A DNA stretch of 64,000 nucleotides from Peromyscus leucopus (taxonomy: Eukaryota > Chordata > Mammalia > Rodentia > Cricetidae), in contig NC_051079.1 of NCBI RefSeq assembly GCF_004664715.2, forward strand, positions 62,919,660-62,983,659, given 5' to 3'. A model generated the notes under the pieces. That model had not been told where the DNA came from. It ran no database searches and saw only the letters and a list, made by a program, of their open reading frames with translations. How positions within the stretch are numbered: position 1 is the first letter of the stretch; each line of letters begins with the position of its first letter. Below are positions 10,949 to 20,699 of this stretch, one piece after another. A program made the position numbers and the translations under genes.

Positions 10949-11410
10949 TGGGCTGGAGAGATGGCTCAGTGGTTAAAGCACTCGCCTCCAAAGTGAGAGC
11001 ACTGCAGTTAAGAATCCACATGAGGGCTGGAGAGATGGCTTAGCGGTTAAGAGCACTGACTGCTCTTCCAGAGGACCCGGGTTCAATTCCAGCATCCATG
11101 GCAAAACACCAATGTACATTAAATAAAATAATAAAAAACAACAACAACAACAAAAAAAAACCCAGAACCCACACAAATTCCAGGTGGGTGTGGCAGATGG
11201 CAATTTACCTGTAATCCCAGCCTTGGAAAATGGAGACTGGGGATCCAGAGAACAAGCTAGATTGATGAGATCTGGGTTTGATTTAGAGACCCTGCTTCAG
11301 GTAAGGTGAAAAAGCAACAGGGGATGATTCCTGACAACCACCTTGGGCTTTCATATGCACACACATATCTACATATGTGCAAGCACACATGCATGTAAAT
11401 ATGCACACAC
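10949..11410 (+). mobile_element. Composite B2-head/B1-like SINE, split by B2
   Basis: The head (gggctggagagatggctcag..aatccacatg) stops at 11024. It resumes at 11162 with 'cccagaacccacac', then 'acctgtaatcccagcc', 'gagaccctgcttcag' and a CA-rich tail. This is a long rodent composite SINE; I cannot assign a library name. Confidence 0.6.
11025..11161 (+). mobile_element. B2 SINE nested, 3'-shortened
   Basis: ggctggagagatggcttagc, 'ctgctcttccagaggacccg', 'gttcaattccagc', then an abrupt AT/CAA-rich tail. The host motifs 'agaatccacatg' and 'agaacccacac' on its two sides may be an imperfect TSD. Confidence 0.8.
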
Positions 11411-11414
11411 TCAA

Positions 11415-11775
11415 AGATGGAAAACAAAAATCAATGTAATTCCCATATACTGGAAATGTGCAGACCAAAATGAAGAAAACAGTTCTATGTACAATAATAT
11501 GAAAAAGTAACTGACAAAGCTGGGCGGTGGTGGCACACGCCTTTAACCCCAGCACTCGAGAGGCAGAGGCAGGCAGATCTCTGTGAGTTCGAGGCCAGCC
11601 TGGGCTACCAAGTGAGTTCCAGGAAAGGCGCAAAGCTACACAGAGAAACCCTGTCTCAAAAAAAAAAAACCAAAAAAAAAAAAAAAAAAAAAAAAAGTAA
11701 CAGACAAAACACAGGCTCTTATTCTCTAAAAGTTATTAAACACTGAAAGGAATTTTCAAAGATTAAAATTAATAA
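11415..11775 (+). mobile_element. Old L1 ORF2 fragment, split by B1
   Basis: Reads like L1 ORF2: 'caatgtaattcccatatac', 'gaagaaaacagttctatgta', then after the B1 'aaacactgaaaggaattttc'. No intact frame. Confidence 0.55.
11519..11696 (+). mobile_element. Young B1 SINE with TSD
   Basis: Full-length B1 with 'aggaaaggcgcaaagctac' and a long A-rich tail interrupted by CC. Flanks are aaaaagtaactgacaaa (11502-11518) and a copy with one difference at about 11693-11708. Confidence 0.95.
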
Positions 11776-11918
11776 AAAGCTGGGACTGGAGCTGGAGCTG
11801 GAGGGCTCAGTGGTTAAGAACACTTGTTGCTCTTGCAGAGGTCCTGGGTTCAGTTCCCAGTACCCACATGGTGGCTCACAACAGTAATGCTAGTCCCCGG
11901 GACACAACACCCTCTTTT

Positions 11919-12501
11919 TTTTTTTTTTTTTTAATCATAGAAGACTAATTATTAATCTGTATTTTTCATTATCCATTGCAATCTAAATGAGTTACATAAA
12001 CATAATACCTTAAATGAGAGTAGAAATATATATACAGTATAACAAAATTAAATTTGTATCAATAAACCAAAATCTATACCAATGAAAGACATTTTAAACA
12101 AGTTGCTCTTTAACAATCCACCCTTTTATCCTATCATATCTACATCCTGTATTTCCATATCAGAAGGGACTGTAACCCTCCGGTATTGGTCACAGTGCAG
12201 TCTTGAAGATTCATGCTGTCAAAGGCAGGAGAACACATCATGAGTATTCCTGCACCCTGAACCCACACCAGGTTCACAGACACACAGCATGTTCCTCCTG
12301 GGCCAACAAAGGTTGACTCACATGAGCTCATGCAGATGTTGCCCTTACTACAAGAATAAAATCGCAGGTGTGGTCAGTGCCCAGCAACACCCTGCAGCTT
12401 CTGGTCATAGGTGAAGAGGTCCTAACCCTGTACCCTTGATTTCAAGACCTTAAGGTCTTTTCTTTTCTTTGTGTTTATGTATTTTTTCATTATCCTTGTT
12501 T

Positions 12502-12557
<56 letters not shown>

Positions 12558-12975
12558 TTTCTATTATCAGCTTGATACAGTACAAATTCTTATCCTAATA
12601 GTGAAATGTTTCACTGAAGTTTGCCCAGTGATTGAGTAAAACCAAAACTTATTATAAGCCACAGTCATCCTAGGGTCCCCCCTGCTATGTAGCCTCCCTG
12701 GTTCTGTGGGTTGCAGTCTGATTGTTCTTTGCTTTATATCTAGTATCCACTTATGAGGTGAGTACATACCATGTTTGTCCTTCTGGGTTTGGGTTACCTC
12801 ACTCAGGATGATGTTTTCTAGTTCCATCCATTTGCCTGCAAATTTCAGGCTGTCGTTGTTTTTCTCTGCTGAGTAGAGAAAAAGCCACTGTGTATACGTA
12901 CCACATTTTCTTAATCCGTTCTTCAGTTGACGGGCATCTAGGTGGTTTCCAGGTTCTGGCTATTACGAATAGACG
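11919..12975 (-). mobile_element. 5'-truncated L1 (ORF2 end plus 3' UTR)
   Basis: Reverse-oriented LINE-1. Its poly(A) appears as T18 at 11915-11932, merging with the left TSD. The 3' UTR follows, including a (TTTC)n tract that is a polypurine run on the element's own strand. The ORF2 C-terminus is encoded at about 12720-12970; the minus frame reads MELENIILSEVTQTQKDKHG. TSD acaccctctttt is at 11907-11918 and 12976-12987. Only the last fraction of the element is present, so it cannot move by itself. Confidence 0.9.
12500..12558. repeat. (TTTC)n tract in the L1 3' UTR
   Basis: About 14 TTTC units. Polypurine tracts in the 3' UTR are a known feature of rodent L1s, so this is part of the element rather than an independent microsatellite. 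Confidence 0.9.
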
Positions 12976-13058
12976 ACACCCTCTTTTATCCTCCACAAGC
13001 ACTGGGTACACACATGCAGACAAAATACTGGTACCATAAAAAAAATTTAATAGAAAGT

Positions 13059-13440
13059 GACTCCATGTTCCTGAGCAGATGTCGTATTGTAAAATGGCGA
13101 CACAGCGCTGCCGAAATGTTCCTATCTGTGAAGCAAGAAGGGGACCTCATGGTGGCCACACCCCCAGTGCCATCCCACCTGGCCCCAGCAGCTGGCCCTT
13201 CTGTCACCCCATTGCTCCTGTCACCATGGCAACCCCCAGATGGGCTCCTGGGAGCCTCCTCTCCCTCCTCTGACCAAGGGATCGATGCTCAGAGCACGGG
13301 ATGGATGCTCAGAGCATGGCGGTGGGCTGGTGACTCCCACTATAGTCTCTTCTGACATGGATCAAGTCCTCCCAGGCTTCCTGCAGTGGCTGGGTCCAGT
13401 AGGCACCGAGGCCTTACTCTACATCAGTGTATTGTAGGAA
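13059..13440. other. Unique DNA
   Basis: Nothing recognised. Contains a near-duplicated phrase 'gatgctcagagca' at about 13284 and 13304. Confidence 0.5.
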
Positions 13441-13444
13441 GAGA

Positions 13445-13592
13445 ACCCAGATTTTGAAGCCAGGCAGACCTAGTTTGGATCCTAATGGTGAGCAACTTTT
13501 GACGTTGCTTAATGTCTCCGCGCCTGTTTTTAGCAGCTATAACAACTGATGGTCTTACTGGGTAATGGAAATTAACATATAAAGTACCTCCC
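13445..13592 (+). mobile_element. MIR SINE
   Basis: Core in order: 'gaagccaggcagacctag', 'gatcctaatggtgagcaact', 'ttaatgtctccgcgcctgtt', 'taaagtacctcc'. An ancient mammalian SINE. Confidence 0.65.
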
Positions 13593-14010
13593 ACCTGGTT
13601 TGACAGACAAGACACAGGTCTCTCTACCGAAGTTCTCGGCTCATTCTCCTAGCCTCTTCACCCCTACCCACAGTGCTCCTGGGTCAGAGGTGTGCTCTAT
13701 AGATAGTCCCAGGCCTGAGGAAGGGCTGGGACAGAGGGCACTGTGGCTCAGTGGCCTGACCTCCCACACCGCCCACAGCCCTTGCGTCCTTGGTGACTGG
13801 ACTAGGGCAACCACAGTCGTCTACAGGTTTAGAGACACAACCGTGACAGCTGGGAGCTATAGACCGGGCTTAGACAAAAAAGCCGGACCTGAGGCTAAAG
13901 TCGCTCACTCCCCTGAGCACAGGAAGACTTCTTCCAGACAACTACCTCTGTTAGCACCCCACAGTGCTGACTGAGCGTTCATGACTCACACAGTACTCAG
14001 AGCCAGTCAT
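13593..14010. other. Unique DNA
   Basis: Nothing recognised; the plus frame at 13600-13974 (124 codons) has no identifiable domain. Confidence 0.5.
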
Positions 14011-14014
14011 GGGC

Positions 14015-14115
14015 TGGAAAGCACTTCTAACCGGCACTTTATAGGGTCACTGTCTGTAACTGCAGAAACTGAGGCAGGCTGGCCCAGGGTGGTCCAGGCA
14101 GAGCACCAACCTGCC
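14015..14115 (-). mobile_element. MIR-like fragment
   Basis: 'ctgcagaaactgaggcaggctggcccagggtggtcc' matches the reverse of a MIR 3' half (read in short blocks); weak elsewhere. Confidence 0.4.
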
Positions 14116-14689
14116 AGGCGCATCTCTAGGCCCCGAAGTGGGTGAGCCCACTGCCTTGACAAGAGCCATTGAACCAACTTTAAACTGGGAAGGGAGATAG
14201 TGAAGTCCTAACCTGGATCTGGGCTCAATGCACAAAACAAATGCTCACCACCTCTCCTGCGCTCATGGGGCTTATGAGCCGACACCTGGAAGCTCCCAAC
14301 CCTCCTTCTGTCCCAAGCATGGCCAAACTGGCTCTGGGGTCTGTAATGTCTGTAGGTCCTTGTTGTCTGTAGCTCAGAAAAGCCTGCCTGGGGAAGTCTT
14401 ACCTGTGTCCCACACATTCCATGACATTCATCTCTGTAGACATGAGTGATGACATCCACCCAGAGAAAAAGCTGCAGAGAGGTGGAGCTTGATGAGTGCC
14501 TAGGACCAGGTCTCCATTTCTGTCGCTCACCGGTCCCCCGGCCTTTGTGAGTCTCCATTGCCCATTTATAATGGAGGGCTGGGCTCTACTCCTGATCAAG
14601 CATGGGGACAGCACAGTGTATGAAGAGCCCAGTAGCAGCTGCTTACAAGTGGCCTGGATTTGGGGGTTGTGTTTGTTTTTTATTCAAGG
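14116..14689. other. Unique DNA
   Basis: Nothing recognised. Confidence 0.5.
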
Positions 14690-14897
14690 AGTTAAACTTT
14701 GTGTGAACATTTTGCTTACATGTATGTTTGCACAGCGCATGTGTGGCTGGTGCCTGCTGAGGTCAGAAGAGGGCATGGGATCCCCTGGGATTAGAGTTAA
14801 CACGTGGTTGTTAACCACCATCTGGGTGCTGAGAACCAACCACCGTCCTCTGCAAGAGCAGTAAGTGTGCTTAACCACTGAGCCAACTCTCCAGCCC
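14690..14897 (-). mobile_element. B3 SINE
   Basis: Reverse-oriented: 'gcttacatgtatgtttgcac', 'ggtcagaagagggcatggga', 'ctctgcaagagcagtaagtg', ending 'ccaactctccagccc'. Confidence 0.88.
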
Positions 14898-14899
14898 TA

Positions 14900-15052
14900 G
14901 GTTTGTTTGTTTTTAAACCAGAGACTTGCTATGTTGCCCAGGCTGGCCAGAAACTCACCAGACCAGGTTAACCTCCAACTTACAGAAGTCTACCTCTCTT
15001 TGCTGGTATTAGAGGCATGGACTGCCTGTCATGTCTGCCTGGCCCAGGTTTT
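14900..15052 (-). mobile_element. B1-like SINE, old
   Basis: (GTTT)n, 'gttgcccaggctggcc', 'cagaagtctacctctc', 'gtctgcctggcc'. Strongly diverged from the young B1s. Confidence 0.6.
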
Positions 15053-15636
15053 TGAGAAGGCAGGCTGAGGGGTGAAAAAATCCTGAAAGAACAAAACTAG
15101 GAAGAGTCATGCTTTGTGGATGGGCTCATGAAGAAGCCTAAGACCTATGGAAAGGGAGGCCAGGTGTGCTAGGCACTGGGGACACATGGCGGGAGTCAGT
15201 GGTGGCACAGCGCAGACTGACATCTGTGTGCTGTTTACTAAATACTAGCCACAGGCCAGGGCTGGGGCTCCTCACTATCTACCTCCCCAGTAATCAGTTC
15301 ACTCTGGAGAAGACTGAGGCTAGAAGCCTTAGCAGCCTGAGGCCGATGAAGCAGCTGGATAGGGAGGCCTTTTCCATCTGTGCCTTCAGCCCGGTGGCTA
15401 GGCCACAGCTCACAAGGGAAAGGTTGAGCCTTGCCTGGAGCTGGGTTCCAGGGCAAAGAGCAGCTGAGGACAGCTGTGGTGGCCAAGGCAGGCAGAAGAC
15501 CAGTGAGCTGAAAGGCAACAATGTCACCTTGGCGGGAGATCCTGGGATGAGGCACAAGGGGCTCCCATCATCTCTGTGTTTCCTTTAGAATCCGTTTGAA
15601 ACATCCTTGCTCATCTGTGGGGTTTCTGTTTGGTTT
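15053..15636. other. Unique DNA; possible MIR trace
   Basis: Mostly unrecognised; 15225-15310 has a weak MIR-like flavour (ctgtttactaaatactagcc). Confidence 0.4.
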
Positions 15637-15705
15637 TGTTACTTTTAGACAGGATTTCACTGTTGTAGGCTGACCATGAACACTCTATGTAGCCCGGGCT
15701 CAATA
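15637..15705 (-). mobile_element. Partial B1 SINE
   Basis: 'ttagacaggatttcactgt', 'ctctatgtagcccgggctc' only. Confidence 0.5.
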
Positions 15706-15752
15706 CATTTTTCATCTAGACATAGCTTCCAGACAAGAAAAGTTTTTTTTTT

Positions 15753-15923
15753 AAAAAAAAAGAAGAGAAGGAGGAGGAAGAGGAAAAGGAGGAGGTGGGA
15801 GAGGAGGAGGAGGAAGGAGAAGGGGGAGGAGGAAGAGGAAGAAGAAGGAGGAGGAGGAGGAAAGGAAAGAAGGAAGAAAGAAAGAAAGGAAGGAAGAAAG
15901 GAAGGAAGGAAGGAAGGAAGGAA

Positions 15924-16001
<78 letters not shown>

Positions 16002-16055
16002 GAAAGAAAGAAAGAAAAAGAGGGGGAGGGAGGGAGGGAGGGAGAGAGAGAGAGA

Positions 16056-16110
<55 letters not shown>
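15753..16110. repeat. Long polypurine tract
   Basis: (GGA)n, then (GAAG)n, (GAAA)n, (GGGA)n and (GA)n. From 15797 to 16110 every base on the + strand is A or G (314 nt), with no interruption in my reading. Lys/Arg/Glu-rich frames over it are artefacts. Confidence 0.97.
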
Positions 16111-16111
<1 letters not shown>

Positions 16112-16112
<1 letters not shown>

Positions 16113-16246
16113 TGTCTAGTGGTTTGCTCCTTTAATCCTAGTGGCCCTCGGGAGGCAGAGGCAGGTTGATGTCTCTGAGGACTGCCTGATCTCCATAGTT
16201 AATTCCAGGACAGTGGGGGCTACAGAGAGACACAATAACAAGTCCA
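16112..16246 (+). mobile_element. B1 SINE, old
   Basis: 'cctttaatcctagtggccct', 'aggcagaggcaggttgat', 'ccaggacagtgggggctaca'. It abuts the end of the purine tract. Confidence 0.7.
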
Positions 16247-16439
16247 GGGAAAAGAACTTAGCCACAAATAATATGACTGAACCAGTCAACAGGAAATCGA
16301 GGCTCTGGGGGGAGGGGTGCCAAACACAGGAAATGCTCCCCAGGCTTCCTGCAGACCCCAGGCTGGGTGTCCCCTCTCAGCCCCCACTTGCCTTGACATA
16401 AGGTTGGATGAAGGATGAGGATTTGAGAGGTTTCTTATT

Positions 16440-16552
16440 TTTTCGTTGGAAGGAAGAGGGAGAGAGAGGGAAGGGAGGGAGAGAGAGGAGTGAAGAAGGG
16501 GTGAGGAGAGAGGTGGAGAGGGACAGGGGAGAGAGGTGGGTGGAGAGAGGAA
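16440..16552. repeat. GA-rich low-complexity tract
   Basis: About 110 bp of imperfect gaga/ggga motifs, purine-rich on the + strand. Confidence 0.85.
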
Positions 16553-17140
16553 TTCTAAACTTCAGTAACAGATAAAGTCAAACGCTTTTGGGAACGCAGC
16601 AGCCGGACGGCTGGGAGCCGGCTCGGCCGCTGACCCATTTTCCGGAGGTGTCCTCCGGAGACCGGAGATAAGGCTGGCGTCTGGAGAGACTCCGCTCCTG
16701 CCAGAAAAACATCTTCGCGTATCTGGGCTCCTAGGGAGCCAAGAGGCTGAGCCTAAGCCTCTGGCGTCCCCTACATCCCCACACCCCGCTGTGCCGCCCT
16801 GCCTGGCAATCCTCGATCTCAGCAGGACCGCAGCTGCGGAGGGCCGAGCAGGCTAGCTCACTTCCCTTCCTGGGCGGTGAAACGCTCTCGGATTCTGAAC
16901 TTTGGGATCCTGTTCAGGCTGCCAAGAAGCGGGTCTCCAGGCCTGGGGGAGGCACCCAGGCTTGGGCACACCTGGTATCTGCACTCAATCCGCTACCTCC
17001 GACGCTTAGGGCCAGGGTAAGCCCTGCTGAATTTGGTTCCTGTCCCAACAGGGTCTACCCAGAGTCCCCGTAGAAAGAAAAATTCTATCCTTTTGCTACT
17101 TAGAAACTGAAAGATTTGAGGAAACCGGTGTAATTTTTAA
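16553..17140. promoter_or_regulatory. GC-rich unique block, island-like
   Basis: Bases 16590-16720 and 16780-17010 are repeat-free and relatively CpG-rich (cagcagccggacggctggg, gctcggccgctgacc, acatcttcgcgtatc). It includes a 19-bp hyphenated palindrome at 16641-16659. It could be a conserved regulatory element or a weak promoter; no exon is recognised. Confidence 0.3.
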
Positions 17141-17142
17141 AA

Positions 17143-17346
17143 TTCGGGGCTGAGGAAGTATCCTAGTTAGACTTGTAGAGTACTTGTCCAGCATGCACGA
17201 AATCGAAATCCACCTCAACATAAAACCAGGCCTGTGGGCATGTGCCTATAATCCCAGCTCTGGAGAGGTGGATGCAAAGTCATCTTTGTCTACATCGAGA
17301 GCTTGAGGCCAGCTTGGGCTACATGAGACCCTATTTAAAAAAAAAA
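17143..17346 (+). mobile_element. B4 SINE (ID-like head plus B1-like tail)
   Basis: Head 'ggggctgaggaagtatccta', 'gtccagcatgcacgaaat'; tail 'ctataatcccagctctggag', 'ttgggctacatgagacccta' plus an A run. This is the B4 arrangement. Confidence 0.75.
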
Positions 17347-17347
17347 T

Positions 17348-17476
17348 GTACAGCAAAGTGTGGTAGCACAGGCCTGTAATCCCAACCCACAGGAGGTGAC
17401 CCACAGTAGGAGGATTGATAGTTTCAGGCTAGCCTGGGCAATACAGAGGCAAATCTCATCTTGAGTAGAAAAAAAC
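17348..17476 (+). mobile_element. B1/B4-like SINE
   Basis: 'tgtggtagcacaggcctgta', 'gaggattgatagtttcaggc', 'gcctgggcaatacagag'. Confidence 0.6.
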
Positions 17477-17871
17477 ATTTGCATGCCATGTACAATAGAA
17501 AAGATCGGAATACTAAAGGTGCAGGATGAACCAGGAAAATACGCAAAACATTTCAGGGGAAAAGACGTCCCAGGAGAGAACAAATGGTCTGGAAATGTCT
17601 AAGAAGATACTCATTTGCCCCAGGACAATTAGATGAGATTGTGGCCGTTTTTTCATGAGCTGAGCAGCATTTGAAAAGATGGCTAAACAGCCCTGTCTGG
17701 ACAGCCATGGCCAGCAACAGCAAGGGGTCCCATAAATTCCCCCGTCTCTGCATGCCTTGGGGAGAATGTCCAAGATATTACTTAGTTCTGAGGAAAGTGA
17801 GACAAGAAGGAATATGCTCAAATGTGTGAAAAGAAAACAAACCAAAGCTAAACAAGGAGAGAGTAAAACTG
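17477..17871. other. Unique DNA
   Basis: Nothing recognised. Confidence 0.5.
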
Positions 17872-18029
17872 CCAGACGTGGTGCACGCCATTAATCCCCC
17901 AGCACTCGGGAGGAAGAAGAGGCAGGCAGATCTCTGTGAGTTCAAGGACAGCCTGGTCTACAGAGTGAGTCTCGGGACAGCCAGAGCTACACATAGAGAA
18001 ACCCTGTCTCGAAAAACCAAACCAAAAGA
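17872..18029 (+). mobile_element. B1 SINE
   Basis: Full length with minor indels (catt aatcccccagcac), ending 'ccctgtctcgaaaaaccaaa'. An imperfect TG tract follows at 18036-18073. Confidence 0.88.
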
Positions 18030-18079
18030 GAGAGTGAGTGTGTGTGTGTGAAACCTGTGTGTGTGTTTGGGGGACGGGC

Positions 18080-19124
18080 AGGCAGGAGGGAGACAGGAAA
18101 AGGAAATTCCGGTGAGAGGATGAGGAAGGAAGGACTTGCTTTAACAATTTGGTGTTGTTCTAATTATTATCTAGGGGGTAAAGAAAAATCTAATATTATC
18201 TAACAGATTTTTTATATTCTAAAAATGAGCAGAAAAACGAAGTCAGAAAAACCTGGGGTGCACTGGCGACAGCGTTCACCTGACGGTGGTTTGGGTTCTA
18301 GGAGACAAAGTGGGAAATCAAAGTCCAGGTGTCTGGGGGTCATAGGCAAGGTGGGGGCTCCAGGCTTCCGGCCCCTCCAAGCCCTCTCTAACTCTTTGAC
18401 AGGGGAGCTGCTCCTTGAAGCCTCACAGTCCTCAGCCACAGACTTCTTCCAGGTAGATCTTTCTGGAAGGTGGAGATTGCTACAACCCACAGTTCCCGGG
18501 ATGAAAGCCCTGAGTGTGGCCCCCTGCGTTCCTCCGTCCCTTCCTGGCTTGCCTAAGTAGACACCCACTGCTAGATGTGCCCCAGCCTTGGGGAGAGTCC
18601 ATGTTCTCTTCCAGCTAACGCGCACTCTCACCTAAGGTGGCCACTGCCTTCTGTCCCTGCCCTTGCCTCTGACAAGGCTCTAGGCTCACTACTCTGTCAT
18701 GGTCTCAGCAAGCCACACACTGGCCTCATTTACTGAAGGGGGAGATGGTGATCTGCTTCTGAGGGGTTCCGGGGCCTCTGTGGTCACAGTTGACGGTGAA
18801 GGAGACTCTTCCTCCTTGGTTGTGGGCTTCCTCCCACCTCCCCTCATGGAGGTCTGTCCATTTCCTCCCTGTAAACCCCTCCGGGCCCTCGCCTGTTCAA
18901 TATGCTGCCCTGCAGCGGTGAGGAGAGAGCAGCTGGCGGCTGCCCAGCCAGCCCCTGAGGCCCAGAGGATTTCTCACTGTCACTGTGGGCAGAAGCGGCA
19001 GGGGCGGCCACAGCCAGCCTCCCCGCAGAACCCCACACACTCGGCTTTCCAGTGCCTCTTCAAATGCAGTGTCCCCCCCCCCCTTACATTACAAAACAGT
19101 CTTGCTGTTTAAAAACAGATTCAG
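18080..19124. other. Unique DNA
   Basis: AT-rich at 18140-18230, otherwise mixed. No gene recognised; a C11 run lies at 19073-19083. Confidence 0.5.
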
Positions 19125-19312
19125 GGGTCTGGAGTTAAGAGCTCTTGCTCTTGCAGAGAACCCAGGTTTAACTCCCAGCACCCACATGACAGCTCAGAAC
19201 CATCTGGAACTCCAGTTTCTGGGAATCCTTGCCCTCTCTTGACACACATGATGGACATACATGCAAGCAGGCAGAACCCTTATATACATAAAATAAATAA
19301 ATCTTTATGAAT
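19125..19312 (+). mobile_element. B3 SINE, head deleted in part
   Basis: 'ggtctggagttaagagctct', 'cttgcagagaacccaggttt', 'ctggaactccagtttctggg', tail 'ataaaataaataaatcttt'. Confidence 0.82.
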
Positions 19313-19373
19313 ATATGAGTGAAAATAAACAACTCTTACGAAAATAACAAATAAAGTGAAAAAGTCCATCAAG

Positions 19374-19800
19374 AGGCTAGGGAGATAGCTTAATTTGTAA
19401 AGTGTTGGCTGGATCTGAATTTGATGTCCAGCACCAATGTAAGAATCTAGGCAGGCCAGGGTGGTGGCACAAGCCTTTAATCCCAGCACTCAGGAGGCAG
19501 AGGCTGGAGGATCTCCATGAATTTGAGACCAGCCTGGTCTACAAAGTGAATCTCCAAACATCTGAGCTTAAAAAGAAAAAAATGTGGGGGGGGGGGGTGG
19601 CATGCACCTGTGAACCCCCCGTGGGGACTAAAGACAGGAGGGTCCCTAGGGCTCCCTGGCCAGCCAGCCCGAACTAATCAGTGAGCTACAGATTCAGTGA
19701 AAGACACTGTCTCAAAACACGAGGTAGAGAGCTCCGGTCTTCACGTGCATGGCACACACAGTTACCCACAAGCATGAACTTGTACGCAAGCTCACAACAC
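19374..19800 (+). mobile_element. Composite SINE split by B1
   Basis: The head at 19374-19450 (gaggctagggagatagctta..gatgtccagcacc) and the tail at 19590-19800 (gtggcatgcacctgtgaacc..ggccagccagcccgaac..cagtgaaagacactgtctca) form one composite SINE, interrupted by a B1. Confidence 0.6.
19453..19585 (+). mobile_element. B1 SINE nested
   Basis: 'ccagggtggtggcacaagcc', 'tttaatcccagcactcagga', 'gaccagcctggtctacaaag'. Its 3' end is lost before a G13 run at 19585-19597. Confidence 0.75.
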
Positions 19801-20339
19801 ACAAGTCAAGCAACAGGACAGTAGGTAGACAGAGCAGACGTTGACAGGCCCCCCTCTCTCCAGCTGCTCACCAGAGAGAGCTCCTCTTCAGTGTAGAGAA
19901 AATCCTTCCAGACCTCTCGCGCCACTGGAGCGTGTGTGTACACATCTGGCGTCAACACCAGAACGCCTCCTTTCTTCCTGCTGCTTCCCAAGCCCCCTCC
20001 TCGTCCTGGGGCTCGGGGTCTGCCGATGAGGCTCGGCCGGGGGTGTCTCATGTGATTCCTTTATTCACTGAACCAATACCAGCTCGGCCTGGGCTGTGGT
20101 GCACAGGGAACCAGCCATGGAGCTGACTCTGCCCTCTCCAAGGCTGTGAGGGAGGCCCTTGCTAAGTGACATTCTCTCTCCCCAGGTGCTCCTTCCTGGG
20201 GGGCTCTTGCCCCCTGACTTTGCAAAGCTTCCCATCTCCCAGGAGCCAGCTCTTCCTGATCTCTGAGCCCACCCCCACCCCCAGGTTCCTCCTCACTCGA
20301 GTTTCTCACTACTTATGAAGCCACTTTTATTTTTTTTAA
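19801..20339. other. Unique DNA
   Basis: Nothing recognised. Confidence 0.5.
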
Positions 20340-20690
20340 CTATTAAGTCACATGTGCCCTGTGAGTGTTGGGGACCTACAATGTGCTAGAGTCTGTGCTA
20401 CAGAGTGAGGTCCACTGCTTAAAATTTGTGACAAGCCATTTTGGTAGCACACGACTCTAGTCTCAGTACTGGGGAGGCTTGGACAGAAAGGTCTCCAGTT
20501 CAAGGCCAGCCTGGGCTACATAATAAGACTCTCTTTCCAGAAGGACGGGAAGGAATTCATCACACGGCTACAAAGTTTACATGTAGGAAACTGAGGCACA
20601 GAGAGATAATATGACCAGTTCAAGAACACCCCAGGGGTCAAAGTGGGGTTAGTCCCGTCCCTAAACCCAGGAAGACTCTTCAGATACCAC
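20340..20690 (-). mobile_element. MIR SINE split by a B1/B4
   Basis: Left piece: 'ggggacctacaatgtgctag'. Right piece: 'gtaggaaactgaggcacaga', 'gagataatatgaccagttc'. Together these are the two ends of a reverse-oriented MIR. Confidence 0.55.
20430..20532 (+). mobile_element. B1/B4-like SINE nested in the MIR
   Basis: 'ttttggtagcacacgactct', 'agtctcagtactggggaggc', 'aaggccagcctgggctacat'. Confidence 0.6.
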
Positions 20691-20699
20691 CATGGGTCA

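Larger units (their letters stand above)
11779..13058 (+). mobile_element. B3 SINE split by an L1
   Basis: The left part, 11779-11918, runs from the SINE head to 'acaccctctttt'. The right part, from 12976, repeats that motif and continues 'atcctccacaagcac..cacacatgcagacaaaatac' to an A-rich tail. The gap is a 1.06-kb L1. Confidence 0.85.

Noticed and set aside
12567..12827. Functional L1 ORF2
   Set aside because: Only the last few dozen ORF2 codons plus 3' UTR are present in a 5'-truncated copy.
15676..16169. Lys/Arg/Glu-rich plus-strand frames
   Set aside because: Translation of the long purine tract; any purine-only run lacks stop codons in two of the three frames.
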